64,000 nt of DNA from Parafrigoribacterium_A sp035571875. Its GTDB lineage: Bacteria > Actinomycetota > Actinomycetes > Actinomycetales > Microbacteriaceae. The notes under the pieces were generated by a model. The model did not search any database and was not told the DNA's origin. It saw only the letters and a program-made list of their open reading frames with translations. The stretch lies in the NCBI GenBank assembly GCA_035571875.1, contig DATNBR010000090.1, positions 88,502 to 152,501 of the forward strand, read 5' to 3'. Both the position numbers and the translations under genes were made by a program. Below are positions 7,860-16,214 of the stretch, piece after piece. The first letter of the stretch is position 1. Every line of letters starts with the position of its first letter.

Positions 7860-8965
7860 CCGCCGATCGCCTCTCGGGGGTCTGCCGTGGAAGGCTGCGC
7901 CTGCCCGCTCGTGAGCGAGGTGAGCAGGGAGAGCAGCGTGCGGGCACCCACCTCCCAGTTGAACACCGCGCCCTGTTCGCGCGCGAGCACAGTCAGCCGG
8001 TTCCAATGGTCTGCGTTGTCGATCGTGAGCACGGCGTCGGCGAAGGCGCGCGGATCCTCCTGATCGAAGAAGGTCGCGGCGTCCCCGCCGACCTCGCGAA
8101 AGACCGGGATGTCGCTGATGACGAGCGGGGTGCCCGCGATCATCGCCTCGATCAGCGGAATGCCGAAGCCCTCGTCGCGACATGCGGAGACCATGGCGAC
8201 GGCATCGCGCAGTCGCTCCTGGTACTCCTCGTCTGTGACGCCGTTCTCGAAGACGATCGAGCCCTCCGGTGCGAGCGCGCTCAGCCGTTCCCGCGCCTCG
8301 TCGCTGATGCGACTGAGCAGGTGCAGCGTGTAGCCGGGCAGAAAGTGCATGCCCCGCGCGAGGGTCTCGACGTTCTTATTGGGCATGAAGGTGCCCATGT
8401 AGACGAGTTTTCTGGAATTCGGATGGCTGCGCGCTGGCGCCCCGATGTCGTCTACGCCGGGCCGGATCACCGTGATCGGACGCTTCGTGAGCCTCGCCTC
8501 GGCCATCTCGCGTTCGCAGTTGTACGAGCCGGTGACCACGGCATCGCCGCGATTGAGCGTGATGCGCTGCGGCCAGTAGAACAGGTGGTACGCCCACCAG
8601 CCGGCCCGGATGGCCCAGTTGAACTCCCTGGGCGGCGTGCGGGTGCGGTAGAACACCATGTCGTGCAGGGTCAGCACGAGCTTGAAGCGGCGGCCGATCG
8701 AGCCGATGGTCTGCATGGGGCTGAAGACGACATCCGGATGTTCGCGGTTGAGCGACAGCAGCGGAATCCAGGGTTCGAGCAGGCTCGTCCCCGGTCGCGC
8801 CATGATCCACGGCAGGTCGGGCAGCAGGTTCAACTGCCGCGTGTCGCTGATCAGCATCGTCACCGGATGCAGCTTCGAGAACGCCTCGACCAGCCCCGCG
8901 GTGTAGCGACTTATTCCGTCGTGCCGCTCGAACCGGGTGTAGCGGCAGTCGAAGATGACCTTCAC
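7856..8965 (-). CDS. Glycosyltransferase family 4 (GT-B fold)
   Basis: This 369-residue GT4-type transferase has an N-terminal acceptor domain with LTLHDMVFY. Its donor domain contains YMGTFMPNKNVETL and the conserved EGFGIPLIEAMIAGTPLVISD segment, whose E-x7-E pattern binds the nucleotide sugar. The likely role is surface polysaccharide or glycolipid synthesis; neither donor nor acceptor can be identified. The start is GTG at 8965, overlapping the upstream hydrolase stop as GTGA, so the two genes are translationally coupled. Confidence 0.9.
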   Translation of the reverse strand: MKVIFDCRYTRFERHDGISRYTAGLVEAFSKLHPVTMLISDTRQLNLLPDLPWIMARPGTSLLEPWIPLLSLNREHPDVVFSPMQTIGSIGRRFKLVLTLHDMVFYRTRTPPREFNWAIRAGWWAYHLFYWPQRITLNRGDAVVTGSYNCEREMAEARLTKRPITVIRPGVDDIGAPARSHPNSRKLVYMGTFMPNKNVETLARGMHFLPGYTLHLLSRISDEARERLSALAPEGSIVFENGVTDEEYQERLRDAVAMVSACRDEGFGIPLIEAMIAGTPLVISDIPVFREVGGDAATFFDQEDPRAFADAVLTIDNADHWNRLTVLAREQGAVFNWEVGARTLLSLLTSLTSGQAQPSTADPREAIGG

Positions 8966-9861
8966 GTGTCGCTGGGCTCCGTCAGGAACTCGCGGATGGC
9001 CGCCGCGGCACGAGCGGGAACCTCATAGTGGATGAGGTGGCCGACCCCGTCCAGCACCGTGAGACTCGCGTGCGGGAACAGCTTCTCGAGGTCGTACTGT
9101 GCCGAGACCGGCGTAATGTCGTCGAGTTCGGCGGCGACCAGCAGCGTCGGCACGTCGATGGCCGCCGCGAAGTCGCTCACGTCGGCGCTGATCGATGCCT
9201 CGAAGGCTTCCACCACGACATCCCGGCTCGCGAAGCGGTTGAAGTAGTTGTGGTGCTCCGCGTGAATCCAGCGGCGGAGTGCCTTGTCCTTCGTCTTGGC
9301 AAGGGTCACGCTCATGAAGTGCACGATCAACCAGCGCTTGAGCAGGAAGCTGCCGACCCTTTCCGGAAGCCTTCCGGCGAGGCGATAGTAGAGCACCGTG
9401 AGCTTGGTGGCGAGCGGTTTCGGGCCCTCGAGTCCCGAGATCGCGATCGGATTGATCAGAATGAGCCGCGGAGTCTGCAGCCCCAGCGCGATGGCCTGCG
9501 AGGAGATGATCGAACCGAAGGAGTGGCCGAGCGCGACGGCCGTTCCGGTGAGGCCGAGTGCCTCGAAGAAGGCGATGAGCCAGCGCGCGTACCCCTCGAT
9601 ACTGTGCGGCACGTCGACGAGCGGCGTCGATTCGCCAAAGCCGGGAAGGTCGGGGCTGATCCAGCGCACACCGGGCAACTGGGCGATGACTGGTTCGAGT
9701 CCGTGGTGTTCGCCGCGGTAGCCGTGCGAGACCACGACCGTCGTTGCCGCGTGGGGGTCGCCGTAGACCCAGTATCGCGTGGTGCTGCCGAGCACGGACA
9801 CCTCGTGGCGTTCGACCGGGATGTCGGCGAGTAGGGCTGCGAAGGGGGATTCGACGATCAT
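8962..9861 (-). CDS. Alpha/beta hydrolase
   Basis: This 299-residue alpha/beta hydrolase has the nucleophile elbow GHSFGS, the acid residue in ELDDITP, the catalytic histidine in GVGHLIH, and an HG oxyanion segment (SHGYRGE). No signal peptide is visible. The reading frame continues upstream, but the ATG at 9861 is chosen because TAGACT lies 8 nt before it and the upstream extension is low-complexity. It is the first gene of a coupled pair with the glycosyltransferase and is divergent from treS. The substrate is unknown. Confidence 0.85.
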   Translation of the reverse strand: MIVESPFAALLADIPVERHEVSVLGSTTRYWVYGDPHAATTVVVSHGYRGEHHGLEPVIAQLPGVRWISPDLPGFGESTPLVDVPHSIEGYARWLIAFFEALGLTGTAVALGHSFGSIISSQAIALGLQTPRLILINPIAISGLEGPKPLATKLTVLYYRLAGRLPERVGSFLLKRWLIVHFMSVTLAKTKDKALRRWIHAEHHNYFNRFASRDVVVEAFEASISADVSDFAAAIDVPTLLVAAELDDITPVSAQYDLEKLFPHASLTVLDGVGHLIHYEVPARAAAAIREFLTEPSDT

Positions 9862-9869
9862 TTGTGCCA

Positions 9870-9875
9870 AGTCTA
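9870..9875 (-). promoter_or_regulatory. -10 hexamer of the alpha/beta hydrolase-glycosyltransferase operon
   Basis: TAGACT on the minus strand sits 8 nt before the ATG at 9861, and no ribosome binding site is visible between them. Confidence 0.4.
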
Positions 9876-9891
9876 CGGATGTCGCACACAA

Positions 9892-9901
9892 CAAGCGCTT
9901 G
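9892..9901. promoter_or_regulatory. CAAGCGCTTG palindrome, LacI-type operator candidate
   Basis: The perfect 10-bp palindrome is centred on CG, a hallmark of operators bound by LacI-family sugar regulators. It lies between the two divergent -10 elements (9870-9875 and 9913-9918), overlapping the expected -35 region of treS. Confidence 0.4.
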
Positions 9902-9912
9902 CAGAGCCCATC

Positions 9913-9918
9913 TAGACT
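9913..9918 (+). promoter_or_regulatory. -10 hexamer of treS
   Basis: TAGACT lies 46 nt before the GTG start of treS, giving a leader of roughly 40 nt that contains the ribosome binding site GAGAGGAG. Confidence 0.4.
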
Positions 9919-9964
9919 CGAAGAAGTCCGATTGCGACCCAGCAAACACCCCGAGAGGAGTGCC

Positions 9965-11689
9965 GTGAGCTTCACCGCACCCATTCAACTGCCCGGTCTC
10001 ACGCTGGATCCCCAGTGGTACAGGCGTTCGGTGTTCTACGAGGTCATGGTGCGCTCCTTCGTCGACAGCAACGGCGACGGCGCCGGCGACCTGCAGGGCC
10101 TCATCTCCCGGCTCGACTACCTGCAGTGGCTCGGTGTCGACGCCCTCTGGCTCCCCCCGTTCTTCCAATCGCCGCTGCGAGACGGTGGTTACGACGTCTC
10201 CGACTTCCACTCGATCCTGCCGGAGTTCGGCACGCTCGATGAGTTCAAGGACCTCGTCACCAAGGCGCACGAGCGCAACATGCGCATCATCATCGACTAC
10301 CCGCTCAACCACACCTCCGACCAGCACGAGTGGTTCCAGCAGTCCCGCACCGACCCCGAGGGCCCGTACGGCGACTTCTACGTGTGGAGCGACACCGACG
10401 AGAAGTATCCGAACATCCGCATCATCTTCGTCGACACCGAGGAGTCGAACTGGGCGTTCGATTCGGTGCGTCGTCAGTTCTACTTCCACCGCTTCTTCTC
10501 GCACCAGCCAGACCTGAACTTCGAGAACCCGGCGGTGCGGGACGCCGTGGCCGAGGTCATCCGCTATTGGATGGATCTGGGCGTCGACGGGATGCGGCTC
10601 GACGCGATCCCCTACCTGTTCGAGTCGGAGGACGGCAACGGCGAGGGTGAGCCGCCCACGCACGACTTCATCAAGGGGCTGCGCGAGATGGTGGACCGCG
10701 ACTACCCCGGACGCATCCTGGTCGCCGAGGCGAACCAGTGGCCGCGCGAGGTCGCAGCGTTCTTCGGCACCGAGGAGGAGCCGGAGTGCCACATGGCCTT
10801 CGACTTCCCGGTCATGCCGCGCATCTTCTACTCGCTGCGATCGCAGCAGGCCGGCGAACTCGTGCGCGTGCTGTCGGAGACGACGGACATTCCTGAGGGC
10901 GCGGGCTGGGGTGTCTTCCTGCGCAATCACGACGAGCTGACGCTCGAAATGGTCTCCGAGGAGTACCGACAGGCGATGTACGGCTGGTACGCCTACGACC
11001 CACGGATGCGCTCCAACATCGGCATCAGGCGCCGGCTCGCGCCCCTCCTCGACAACTCGCGGGCAGAGCTCGAACTCGCCCACGCCCTGCTGTTCTCGCT
11101 CCCCGGCAGCCCGTTCCTGTACTACGGCGACGAGATCGGTATGGGCGACAACATCTGGCTGCCCGACCGCGACAGTTCCCGCACGCCGATGCAGTGGACG
11201 CCCGACCGCAACGCCGGTTTCTCCTCCGCAGACCCCGGCAAGCTCTACCTGCCCGTCGTGCAGTCCCTCGTCTACAACTACACGCTCATCAACGTCGAGT
11301 CCCAGCTGGCGCAGTCGCGTTCACTCCTGCACTGGGTGCGCAACGTGATCCACGTGCGCAAGGCGCACCCCACATTCGGGCTCGGCAGCCTCACGGTGCT
11401 CGAGACCGACAACGAGTCGGTGCTCGCCTTCGTGCGCTCCTACGCGGGGTCCGGAACCCAGTTCGGTGACTCGAGCGAAGACGTGCTCTGCGTGTTCAGC
11501 TTCGCCCACAATCCGGTCTCGGCCACTATTCACGCGGAGCAGTTCGCGGGCTCAGCGCTCTTCGACCTCTTCGGCGGCAGCGAATTCCCCTCCTTCGGTG
11601 AGGACGGTTCGCTCACGCTGACTCTCGGCACTCAGAGCTTCTACTGGCTGCACATCGGAACGCCAGGGACTGTCGGTGGTCGACCCTAA
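9965..11689 (+). CDS. treS: Trehalose synthase (maltose alpha-D-glucosyltransferase), GH13
   Basis: This 574-residue GH13 enzyme interconverts maltose and trehalose. The catalytic triad is intact: nucleophile D213 in GMRLDAIP, acid E255 in VAEANQWP, and D323 in LRNHDEL. TreS-type features include WYRRSVFYEVMVRSF at the N-terminus and SRTPMQWTPDRNAGFS. It lacks a fused maltokinase domain, and no pep2, glgE or glgB is in the window. The GTG at 9965 follows GAGAGGAG. A LacI-type palindrome upstream suggests sugar-responsive control. With glgA and glgC nearby, it belongs to glycogen and trehalose turnover. Confidence 0.93.
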   Translation: MSFTAPIQLPGLTLDPQWYRRSVFYEVMVRSFVDSNGDGAGDLQGLISRLDYLQWLGVDALWLPPFFQSPLRDGGYDVSDFHSILPEFGTLDEFKDLVTKAHERNMRIIIDYPLNHTSDQHEWFQQSRTDPEGPYGDFYVWSDTDEKYPNIRIIFVDTEESNWAFDSVRRQFYFHRFFSHQPDLNFENPAVRDAVAEVIRYWMDLGVDGMRLDAIPYLFESEDGNGEGEPPTHDFIKGLREMVDRDYPGRILVAEANQWPREVAAFFGTEEEPECHMAFDFPVMPRIFYSLRSQQAGELVRVLSETTDIPEGAGWGVFLRNHDELTLEMVSEEYRQAMYGWYAYDPRMRSNIGIRRRLAPLLDNSRAELELAHALLFSLPGSPFLYYGDEIGMGDNIWLPDRDSSRTPMQWTPDRNAGFSSADPGKLYLPVVQSLVYNYTLINVESQLAQSRSLLHWVRNVIHVRKAHPTFGLGSLTVLETDNESVLAFVRSYAGSGTQFGDSSEDVLCVFSFAHNPVSATIHAEQFAGSALFDLFGGSEFPSFGEDGSLTLTLGTQSFYWLHIGTPGTVGGRP

Positions 11690-11692
11690 GCT
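11687..11692 (+). promoter_or_regulatory. -10 hexamer overlapping the treS stop codon
   Basis: TAAGCT uses the TAA stop of treS as its first three bases and ends 6 nt before the GTG at 11699. No ribosome binding site is present. It is a candidate leaderless promoter for the exonuclease. Confidence 0.4.
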
Positions 11693-11698
11693 TGCACC

Positions 11699-12385
11699 GT
11701 GATGACGACATGGTGGAACGAACTGGCGGTCTTCGATCTGGAGACAACGGGAATCGACGTCGAGACGAGTCGCATCGTCTCGGCTCACGTCGGGGTGATC
11801 GACGCCGACGGTGAGTGCATCGAGCGATTCGACTGGATCGCCGACCCCGGCATCGAGATCCCCGTGCAGGCGAGCGCTGTGCACGGCATCACGACCGAGC
11901 GCGCGCGAGCTGAGGGTCGGATCGCCGCCGAGGTGGTCGCGGAGATCGTCGATGCCCTGCGCGCGGTCCTCGATCGCGGCCTTGCGCTCACCATCTACAA
12001 CGCGCCATACGATCTCACCCTGCTCAATCGCGAGGCGATCAGGCATGGCGTGGCTCCCCTCGTCTCCCCCTCGCCCATCATCGACCCTCTCGTGATCGAC
12101 AAGGCGCTTGACCGGTACCGCAAGGGCAAGCGAACGCTCGAAGCCGCGGCACTGCTCTATGGCGTCGAACTGCTCGATGCCCACGATGCAGGTGCGGATG
12201 CGATCGCCGCGGGCAGGGTCGCCCAGGCGATCGCTCGCGCTTATCCCGACGGCATCGGTGCCGACGTCACAGAGCTCCACGGCCTTCAGATCGGCTGGTG
12301 CGCCGACCAGGCCGCGAGCTTCCAGGAGTTCATGCGGCGCACGAAGCCCGAGTTCACGACCTCGGGTGGCTGGCCGGAGCGCTAG
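11699..12385 (+). CDS. DEDDh 3'-5' exonuclease domain protein
   Basis: This 228-residue exonuclease resembles the epsilon proofreading subunit. Catalytic residues visible are D13 and E15 (VFDLETTG), an aspartate in YNAPYDLTLL, and the closing DAHDAGADA with histidine and aspartate. It is not linked to a polymerase gene, so a stand-alone DNA or RNA trimming role is likely. GTG 11699 is directly followed by ATG 11702; the 6-nt spacing to TAAGCT favours the GTG. Thirteen-bp repeats and a strong hairpin follow its stop codon. Confidence 0.88.
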   Translation: MMTTWWNELAVFDLETTGIDVETSRIVSAHVGVIDADGECIERFDWIADPGIEIPVQASAVHGITTERARAEGRIAAEVVAEIVDALRAVLDRGLALTIYNAPYDLTLLNREAIRHGVAPLVSPSPIIDPLVIDKALDRYRKGKRTLEAAALLYGVELLDAHDAGADAIAAGRVAQAIARAYPDGIGADVTELHGLQIGWCADQAASFQEFMRRTKPEFTTSGGWPER

Positions 12386-12416
12386 GGCTCAGACCTAGGG
12401 CTCAGACCTAGGGCTT
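12382..12416. repeat. 13-bp tandem repeat spanning the exonuclease stop codon
   Basis: CTAGGGCTCAGAC occurs at 12382-12394 and 12395-12407, followed by a partial CTAGGGCTT at 12408-12416. The first unit contains the TAG stop codon. Confidence 0.85.
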
Positions 12417-12417
12417 A

Positions 12418-12457
12418 AACGACGAAGGCGACCCGCACGCGGGTCGCCTTCGTCGTT
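12418..12457. terminator. Bidirectional transcription terminator
   Basis: Arms of 17 bp (12418-12434 and 12441-12457) are perfectly complementary with a 6-nt loop. The GC-rich core is flanked by AA and TT. It sits between the convergent exonuclease and rpmE2 genes. Confidence 0.85.
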
Positions 12458-12485
12458 CAAGCCTTGGTGGCTGCCGTGAGCAAGC

Positions 12486-12737
12486 TCAGGCGCCGAAGCC
12501 CTTGTAGCGGGAGTTGAACTTCTCCACGCGTCCCGCGCTGTCGAGGATGCGCTGCTTACCCGTGTAGAACGGGTGCGAGGCCGACGAGATCTCGACGTCG
12601 ATGACCGGGTAGCTATTGCCGTCTTCCCACTCGATCGTCTTGTCGCTGCTCGCGGTCGAGCGGGTCAGGAAGGTCGCACCCGACGCGAGATCGCGAAAGA
12701 CGATCGGGGCGTAAGTGGGGTGGATGTCAGACTTCAT
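12486..12737 (-). CDS. rpmE2: 50S ribosomal protein L31 type B
   Basis: This 83-residue L31 begins MKSDIHPTYAPIVFRD and ends in the typical YKGFGA tail. It has no cysteine, so it is the zinc-independent (C-) paralogue that in many bacteria replaces the zinc-binding L31 when zinc is scarce, often under Zur control. I see no convincing Zur box upstream. The ATG at 12737 is preceded by AAGGA at 6 nt. A frame extension upstream is not part of the gene. Confidence 0.95.
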   Translation of the reverse strand: MKSDIHPTYAPIVFRDLASGATFLTRSTASSDKTIEWEDGNSYPVIDVEISSASHPFYTGKQRILDSAGRVEKFNSRYKGFGA

Positions 12738-12839
12738 GGTTGTTCCTTGGATTGACGTCGATGTGGATGCGCGCATACTCGCCGCGCACAAGCTGCAAAA
12801 AGACTTGGCAGAGCAGGCCAGCTACCTACAATATCAGAA

Positions 12840-13622
12840 CTACGCGGCCCTCGCGGTGAAGCGACCGTCCCTGCGCTCGACGGAGAGCTCCAGGCCGAAG
12901 GTCGCGCTGAGGTTCTCCGAGGTCAGCACCTCGTCGATCGCGCCGGCAGCCTGCACGGAGCCGTTTCTTAGCAGCAGGGCATGTCCGAAACCGCGTGGAA
13001 TCTCCTCGACGTGGTGGGTGACCATGATGATCGCTGGCGCCTGGGGTGCGCTCGCATAGCCGCCGAGCAACTGCAGGAGTTCCTCTCGGGCGCCCAGGTC
13101 GAGGCTCGCCGCTGGCTCGTCGAGCAGCAACAGCTCGGGATCCGTCATCACCGAACGGGCGATCTGCACGCGCTTCTGTTCGCCGTCGCTGAGGTCGCCG
13201 AAGCGGCGATCCTCGAGAGCGTCGAGCTTCCATTCGGCGAGTACGCGCTGTGCCCTGCGCACGTCGATCTCTTCGTACGCCTCGTTCCACCGGCCGGTGA
13301 CGGAGTAGGCGGCGGTGAGCACCACGTTCAGAACGGTCTCGGTGGGCGGGATCCTGCGGGCGAGGGCGGTGGAGGCGAAGCCGATGCGCGGCCGCAGCTC
13401 GAAGACGTCGATCGCGCCGAGCCGGTCGTCGAGGATGTGCGCCGTACCCGAGGTCGGGTGCATCATCGCGGCGGCCACCTGAAGCAGCGTCGTCTTGCCC
13501 GCACCGTTGGATCCGAGCACGACCCAGCGCTCATCCCCATCGATCGTCAGGGAGACGGAATTGAGGATCGGATTGCCACCGCGAACGATGGACACGTCGG
13601 AGAGCTCGAGAACGCTGGCCAT
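12840..13622 (-). CDS. ABC transporter ATP-binding protein without a visible permease
   Basis: This 260-residue single-cassette ATPase has Walker A GSNGAGKTT (about 37-45), signature LSDGEQKRVQIARS and Walker B LLLLDEPAASLD, followed by the switch histidine in VTHHVEE. It resembles the ModF/YlmA-like group of stand-alone cassettes. No membrane component is adjacent, so the partner is unknown. The ATG at 13622 has TAGGGT 6 nt upstream. Confidence 0.87.
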   Translation of the reverse strand: MASVLELSDVSIVRGGNPILNSVSLTIDGDERWVVLGSNGAGKTTLLQVAAAMMHPTSGTAHILDDRLGAIDVFELRPRIGFASTALARRIPPTETVLNVVLTAAYSVTGRWNEAYEEIDVRRAQRVLAEWKLDALEDRRFGDLSDGEQKRVQIARSVMTDPELLLLDEPAASLDLGAREELLQLLGGYASAPQAPAIIMVTHHVEEIPRGFGHALLLRNGSVQAAGAIDEVLTSENLSATFGLELSVERRDGRFTARAA

Positions 13623-13628
13623 GCCTCA

Positions 13629-13634
13629 ACCCTA
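13629..13634 (-). promoter_or_regulatory. -10 hexamer, probable leaderless promoter of the ABC ATPase
   Basis: TAGGGT on the minus strand ends 6 nt before the ATG at 13622. Confidence 0.45.
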
Positions 13635-13687
13635 ACGCGAGACCGCCGTGAGCCGACGCCGTGGCGGGACCGTCTTCGCCGCGCCGC

Positions 13688-14869
13688 TCACGCGAGCAGG
13701 CGGTAGATCTCCTGGGTCCTGCGGCTGATCCGATCCCAACCGAACTCGCGTTCGGCGCGCTCACGACCCGCACGACCCATCCGGGCAGCGGTCTGCGGAT
13801 CGGAGACGACCTCGATGAGTGTCCTCGCCAGGTCCTCGACGAAGCGATCGGGGTCGACCGGCGTTCCGGTGCCGTCCTGAAGCTGCTCGATCGGCACCAG
13901 CCGTCCCGTGATTCCGTCTTCGACGACCTCGGGAATTCCCCCGGTGGCCGTGCCCACGACGGGCGCGCCACATGCCATCGCCTCGAGGTTCACGATGCCG
14001 AGCGGTTCGTAGACGGAGGGGCACACGAAAGCCGTCGCGCCGGTGAGCACGGCAGAGAGCTCGTGCTGGCTCAGCAGCCGCTCGATCCAGATGACGCCGC
14101 TGCGGTCCTCCTGCAGCGCGGCGACGCCCGAGCGCACCTCGTCGAGAATCTCGGCCGTATCCGGCGCGCCAGCACACAGAACGAGCTGCACTTCGGGTGG
14201 GAGCATCGCCGCCGCCCGCAAGAGGTACGGCAACCCCTTCTGCCGCGTGATGCGGCCGACGAAGACGACGGACGGGCGCGAGGGATCGATGCCGAGGGAC
14301 CCGAGCAATTCGTCATCCACCACAGGATGCCAGCGCTCCAGGTCGATGCCGTTGTGCACCACGTGCACCCGCTGCTCGTCGAGACCGGGGTACGAGCGGA
14401 GGATGTCCGCGCGCATCCCGTGACTCACCGCGATGATCGCGTCGGCCTCGGTGAAGGCGCTGCGCTCAAGCCAACTCGAGACGCGGTATCCGCCGCCCAG
14501 CTGCTCGGCCTTCCAGGGGCGAAGCGGCTCAAGACTGTGTGCGGTGACCACGTGCGGGATGCCGTGCAAGAGCTTCGCGAGGTGGCCCGCGCCGTTCGCG
14601 TACCAGGTGTGCGAGTGCACGAGGTCCGCTCCCGCCGCGTCCTGCGCCATCTGCAGGTCGACGCCGAGGGTGGCGATCGAGGGGTTTGCGCCGGTCAATT
14701 CGGCGGGCACGAGGTAGTTCTGCACGCCGGGTTCGTCGCGCGGCAGGCCGAAGCAGCGCACGACGACCTCGAGGTCTGCCCTCAGTGACCGCACGAGCTC
14801 GGCGACATGCACGCCTGCTCCCCCGTATACCTCCGGTGGATATTCACGGGTTACTACGTCGACTCTCAC
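13688..14869 (-). CDS. glgA: Glycogen synthase, actinobacterial GlgA type (GT4)
   Basis: This 393-residue GT-B transferase starts with REYPPEVYGGAGVHV, a glycogen synthase motif (K/R-x-G-G-like), and ends with the donor-binding segment VYEPLGIVNLEAMACGAPVVGTATGG. It belongs to the short actinobacterial GlgA group; the mycobacterial member (GlgM) also makes maltose-1-phosphate from ADP-glucose. Either product would fit with treS nearby. The start is GTG at 14869, with TAGCGT 7 nt upstream and no ribosome binding site. It is divergent from glgC, which makes its ADP-glucose donor. Confidence 0.92.
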   Translation of the reverse strand: MRVDVVTREYPPEVYGGAGVHVAELVRSLRADLEVVVRCFGLPRDEPGVQNYLVPAELTGANPSIATLGVDLQMAQDAAGADLVHSHTWYANGAGHLAKLLHGIPHVVTAHSLEPLRPWKAEQLGGGYRVSSWLERSAFTEADAIIAVSHGMRADILRSYPGLDEQRVHVVHNGIDLERWHPVVDDELLGSLGIDPSRPSVVFVGRITRQKGLPYLLRAAAMLPPEVQLVLCAGAPDTAEILDEVRSGVAALQEDRSGVIWIERLLSQHELSAVLTGATAFVCPSVYEPLGIVNLEAMACGAPVVGTATGGIPEVVEDGITGRLVPIEQLQDGTGTPVDPDRFVEDLARTLIEVVSDPQTAARMGRAGRERAEREFGWDRISRRTQEIYRLLA

Positions 14870-14876
14870 AACTGGA

Positions 14877-14882
14877 ACGCTA
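14877..14882 (-). promoter_or_regulatory. -10 hexamer, probable leaderless promoter of glgA
   Basis: TAGCGT on the minus strand ends 7 nt before the GTG at 14869. The intervening TCCAGTT cannot act as a ribosome binding site. Confidence 0.5.
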
Positions 14883-14903
14883 GTACACGACGCGCCTCAC
14901 CCT

Positions 14904-14909
14904 TACTCT
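14904..14909 (+). promoter_or_regulatory. -10 hexamer of glgC
   Basis: TACTCT lies 6 nt before the ATG at 14916. The intervening GGGAGC could alternatively serve as a ribosome binding site of a longer transcript. Confidence 0.35.
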
Positions 14910-14915
14910 GGGAGC

Positions 14916-16154
14916 ATGGCGTCCAAGAAGATATTCGGGATAGTGCTGGCAGGCGGCGAAGGCAAGCGGCTCATGCCGCTCACGGCCGACCGGGCGAAAC
15001 CGGGGGTGCCTTTCGGCGGCAACTACCGTTTGATCGACTTCGCGCTCTCCAACCTGATCAACTCGGGGCTCCGGCAGATCGTCGTGCTTACGCAGTACAA
15101 GTCGCACAGCCTCGACCGCCACGTGTCGCAGACCTGGCGTCTGTCGGGTCTCACAAACTCGTATGTCGCATCCGTTCCCGCGCAGCAGCGCCTCGGCAAG
15201 CGCTGGTTCGCGGGATCCGCGGATGCCATCCTGCAGAGCCTCAACCTCCTGCGAGACGAGAAGCCCGACATCGTCGTCGTGGTCGGCGCGGATCACGTGT
15301 ACCGCATGGACTTCAGCCAGATGATCGACGCTCACATCGAGTCCGGCGCGGGCGTCACAGTGGCGGCGATTCGGCAACCGATCGCCCTCGCCGACCAGTT
15401 CGGTGTCATCGAGACGAGTGCGGATGACCCGACCAGGATCGCGGCGTTCCACGAGAAGCCGAAGCATCCGGTGGGTCTTGCGGACTCCCCCGACGAGGTC
15501 CTCGCCTCCATGGGCAACTACGTCTTCGACGCGAAGGTGCTGATCGACGCGGTGCTGCGCGACGGGGAGTCACCGGAGTCGAATCACGACATGGGCGGCG
15601 ACATCGTGCCGGACTTCGTGGCGCGTGGCGACGCCGCCGTCTATGACCTCAATCGCAACGAGGTACCGGGGGCGACCGATCGTGACCGCTACTACTGGCG
15701 CGACGTCGGAACGATCGACTCGTTCTTCGATGCCCATCAGGACCTCATCTCGGCGCTGCCGATCTTCAACCTGTACAACACCGAGTGGCCCATCCACAGC
15801 CAGCAGTTGAACTCGCCGCCCGCGAAGTTCGTGCGGGATGCGCATGGCAACGTCGGTACGACAATCGACTCGATCGTCTCCCTCGGTTCGCTGCTCTCGG
15901 GCGCGCACATCGAGCGGAGCGTGCTCGGCCCCTGGGCGACCGTCGAATCCGGTGCTCGCGTCACGGACTCGATCGTTTTCGACCGCGTGCGCATCGGACC
16001 GAACGCCAGCGTGCGGAGGGCTATTCTGGACAAGGAGGTCGTGGTTAACGAAGGCGCGACTGTCGGTGTCGATCCGGAAGCCGACAAGGCGCGTGGGTTC
16101 ACCGTCACGGACTCCGGCATCACGATTGTCGGCAAGGGTGTCCATGTTGTTTAG
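14916..16154 (+). CDS. glgC: Glucose-1-phosphate adenylyltransferase (ADP-glucose pyrophosphorylase)
   Basis: This 412-residue enzyme makes ADP-glucose, the committed step of glycogen synthesis. The nucleotidyltransferase domain shows LAGGEGKRLMPLTADRAKP, FGGNYRLIDFALSN and GADHVYRMD. A C-terminal left-handed beta-helix begins near residue 300. It is allosterically regulated in other bacteria; no effector can be read from the sequence. It is divergent from glgA with only 46 bp between start codons. Confidence 0.97.
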   Translation: MASKKIFGIVLAGGEGKRLMPLTADRAKPGVPFGGNYRLIDFALSNLINSGLRQIVVLTQYKSHSLDRHVSQTWRLSGLTNSYVASVPAQQRLGKRWFAGSADAILQSLNLLRDEKPDIVVVVGADHVYRMDFSQMIDAHIESGAGVTVAAIRQPIALADQFGVIETSADDPTRIAAFHEKPKHPVGLADSPDEVLASMGNYVFDAKVLIDAVLRDGESPESNHDMGGDIVPDFVARGDAAVYDLNRNEVPGATDRDRYYWRDVGTIDSFFDAHQDLISALPIFNLYNTEWPIHSQQLNSPPAKFVRDAHGNVGTTIDSIVSLGSLLSGAHIERSVLGPWATVESGARVTDSIVFDRVRIGPNASVRRAILDKEVVVNEGATVGVDPEADKARGFTVTDSGITIVGKGVHVV

Positions 16155-16170
16155 ATCCGCTTCGCGCTGA

Positions 16171-16202
16171 CCATTCCCTGGTGCGCGACCGCACAGGAAT
16201 GG
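16171..16202 (+). terminator. Hairpin after glgC
   Basis: An outer 7-bp stem (CCATTCC 16171-16177, GGAATGG 16196-16202) encloses a 5-bp stem (GTGCG 16181-16185, CGCAC 16190-16194). It lies 16 nt past the glgC stop and before serB, with no T-run. Confidence 0.4.
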
Positions 16203-16214
16203 CCACACGAATAC

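Noticed and set aside
9023..11083. 686-codon minus-strand open frame
   Set aside because: It lies opposite treS and out of frame with the alpha/beta hydrolase, and has no recognisable domain.
12738..12839. Zur box upstream of the zinc-independent L31 gene
   Set aside because: Expected from biology, but no palindrome resembling a Zur site could be seen.
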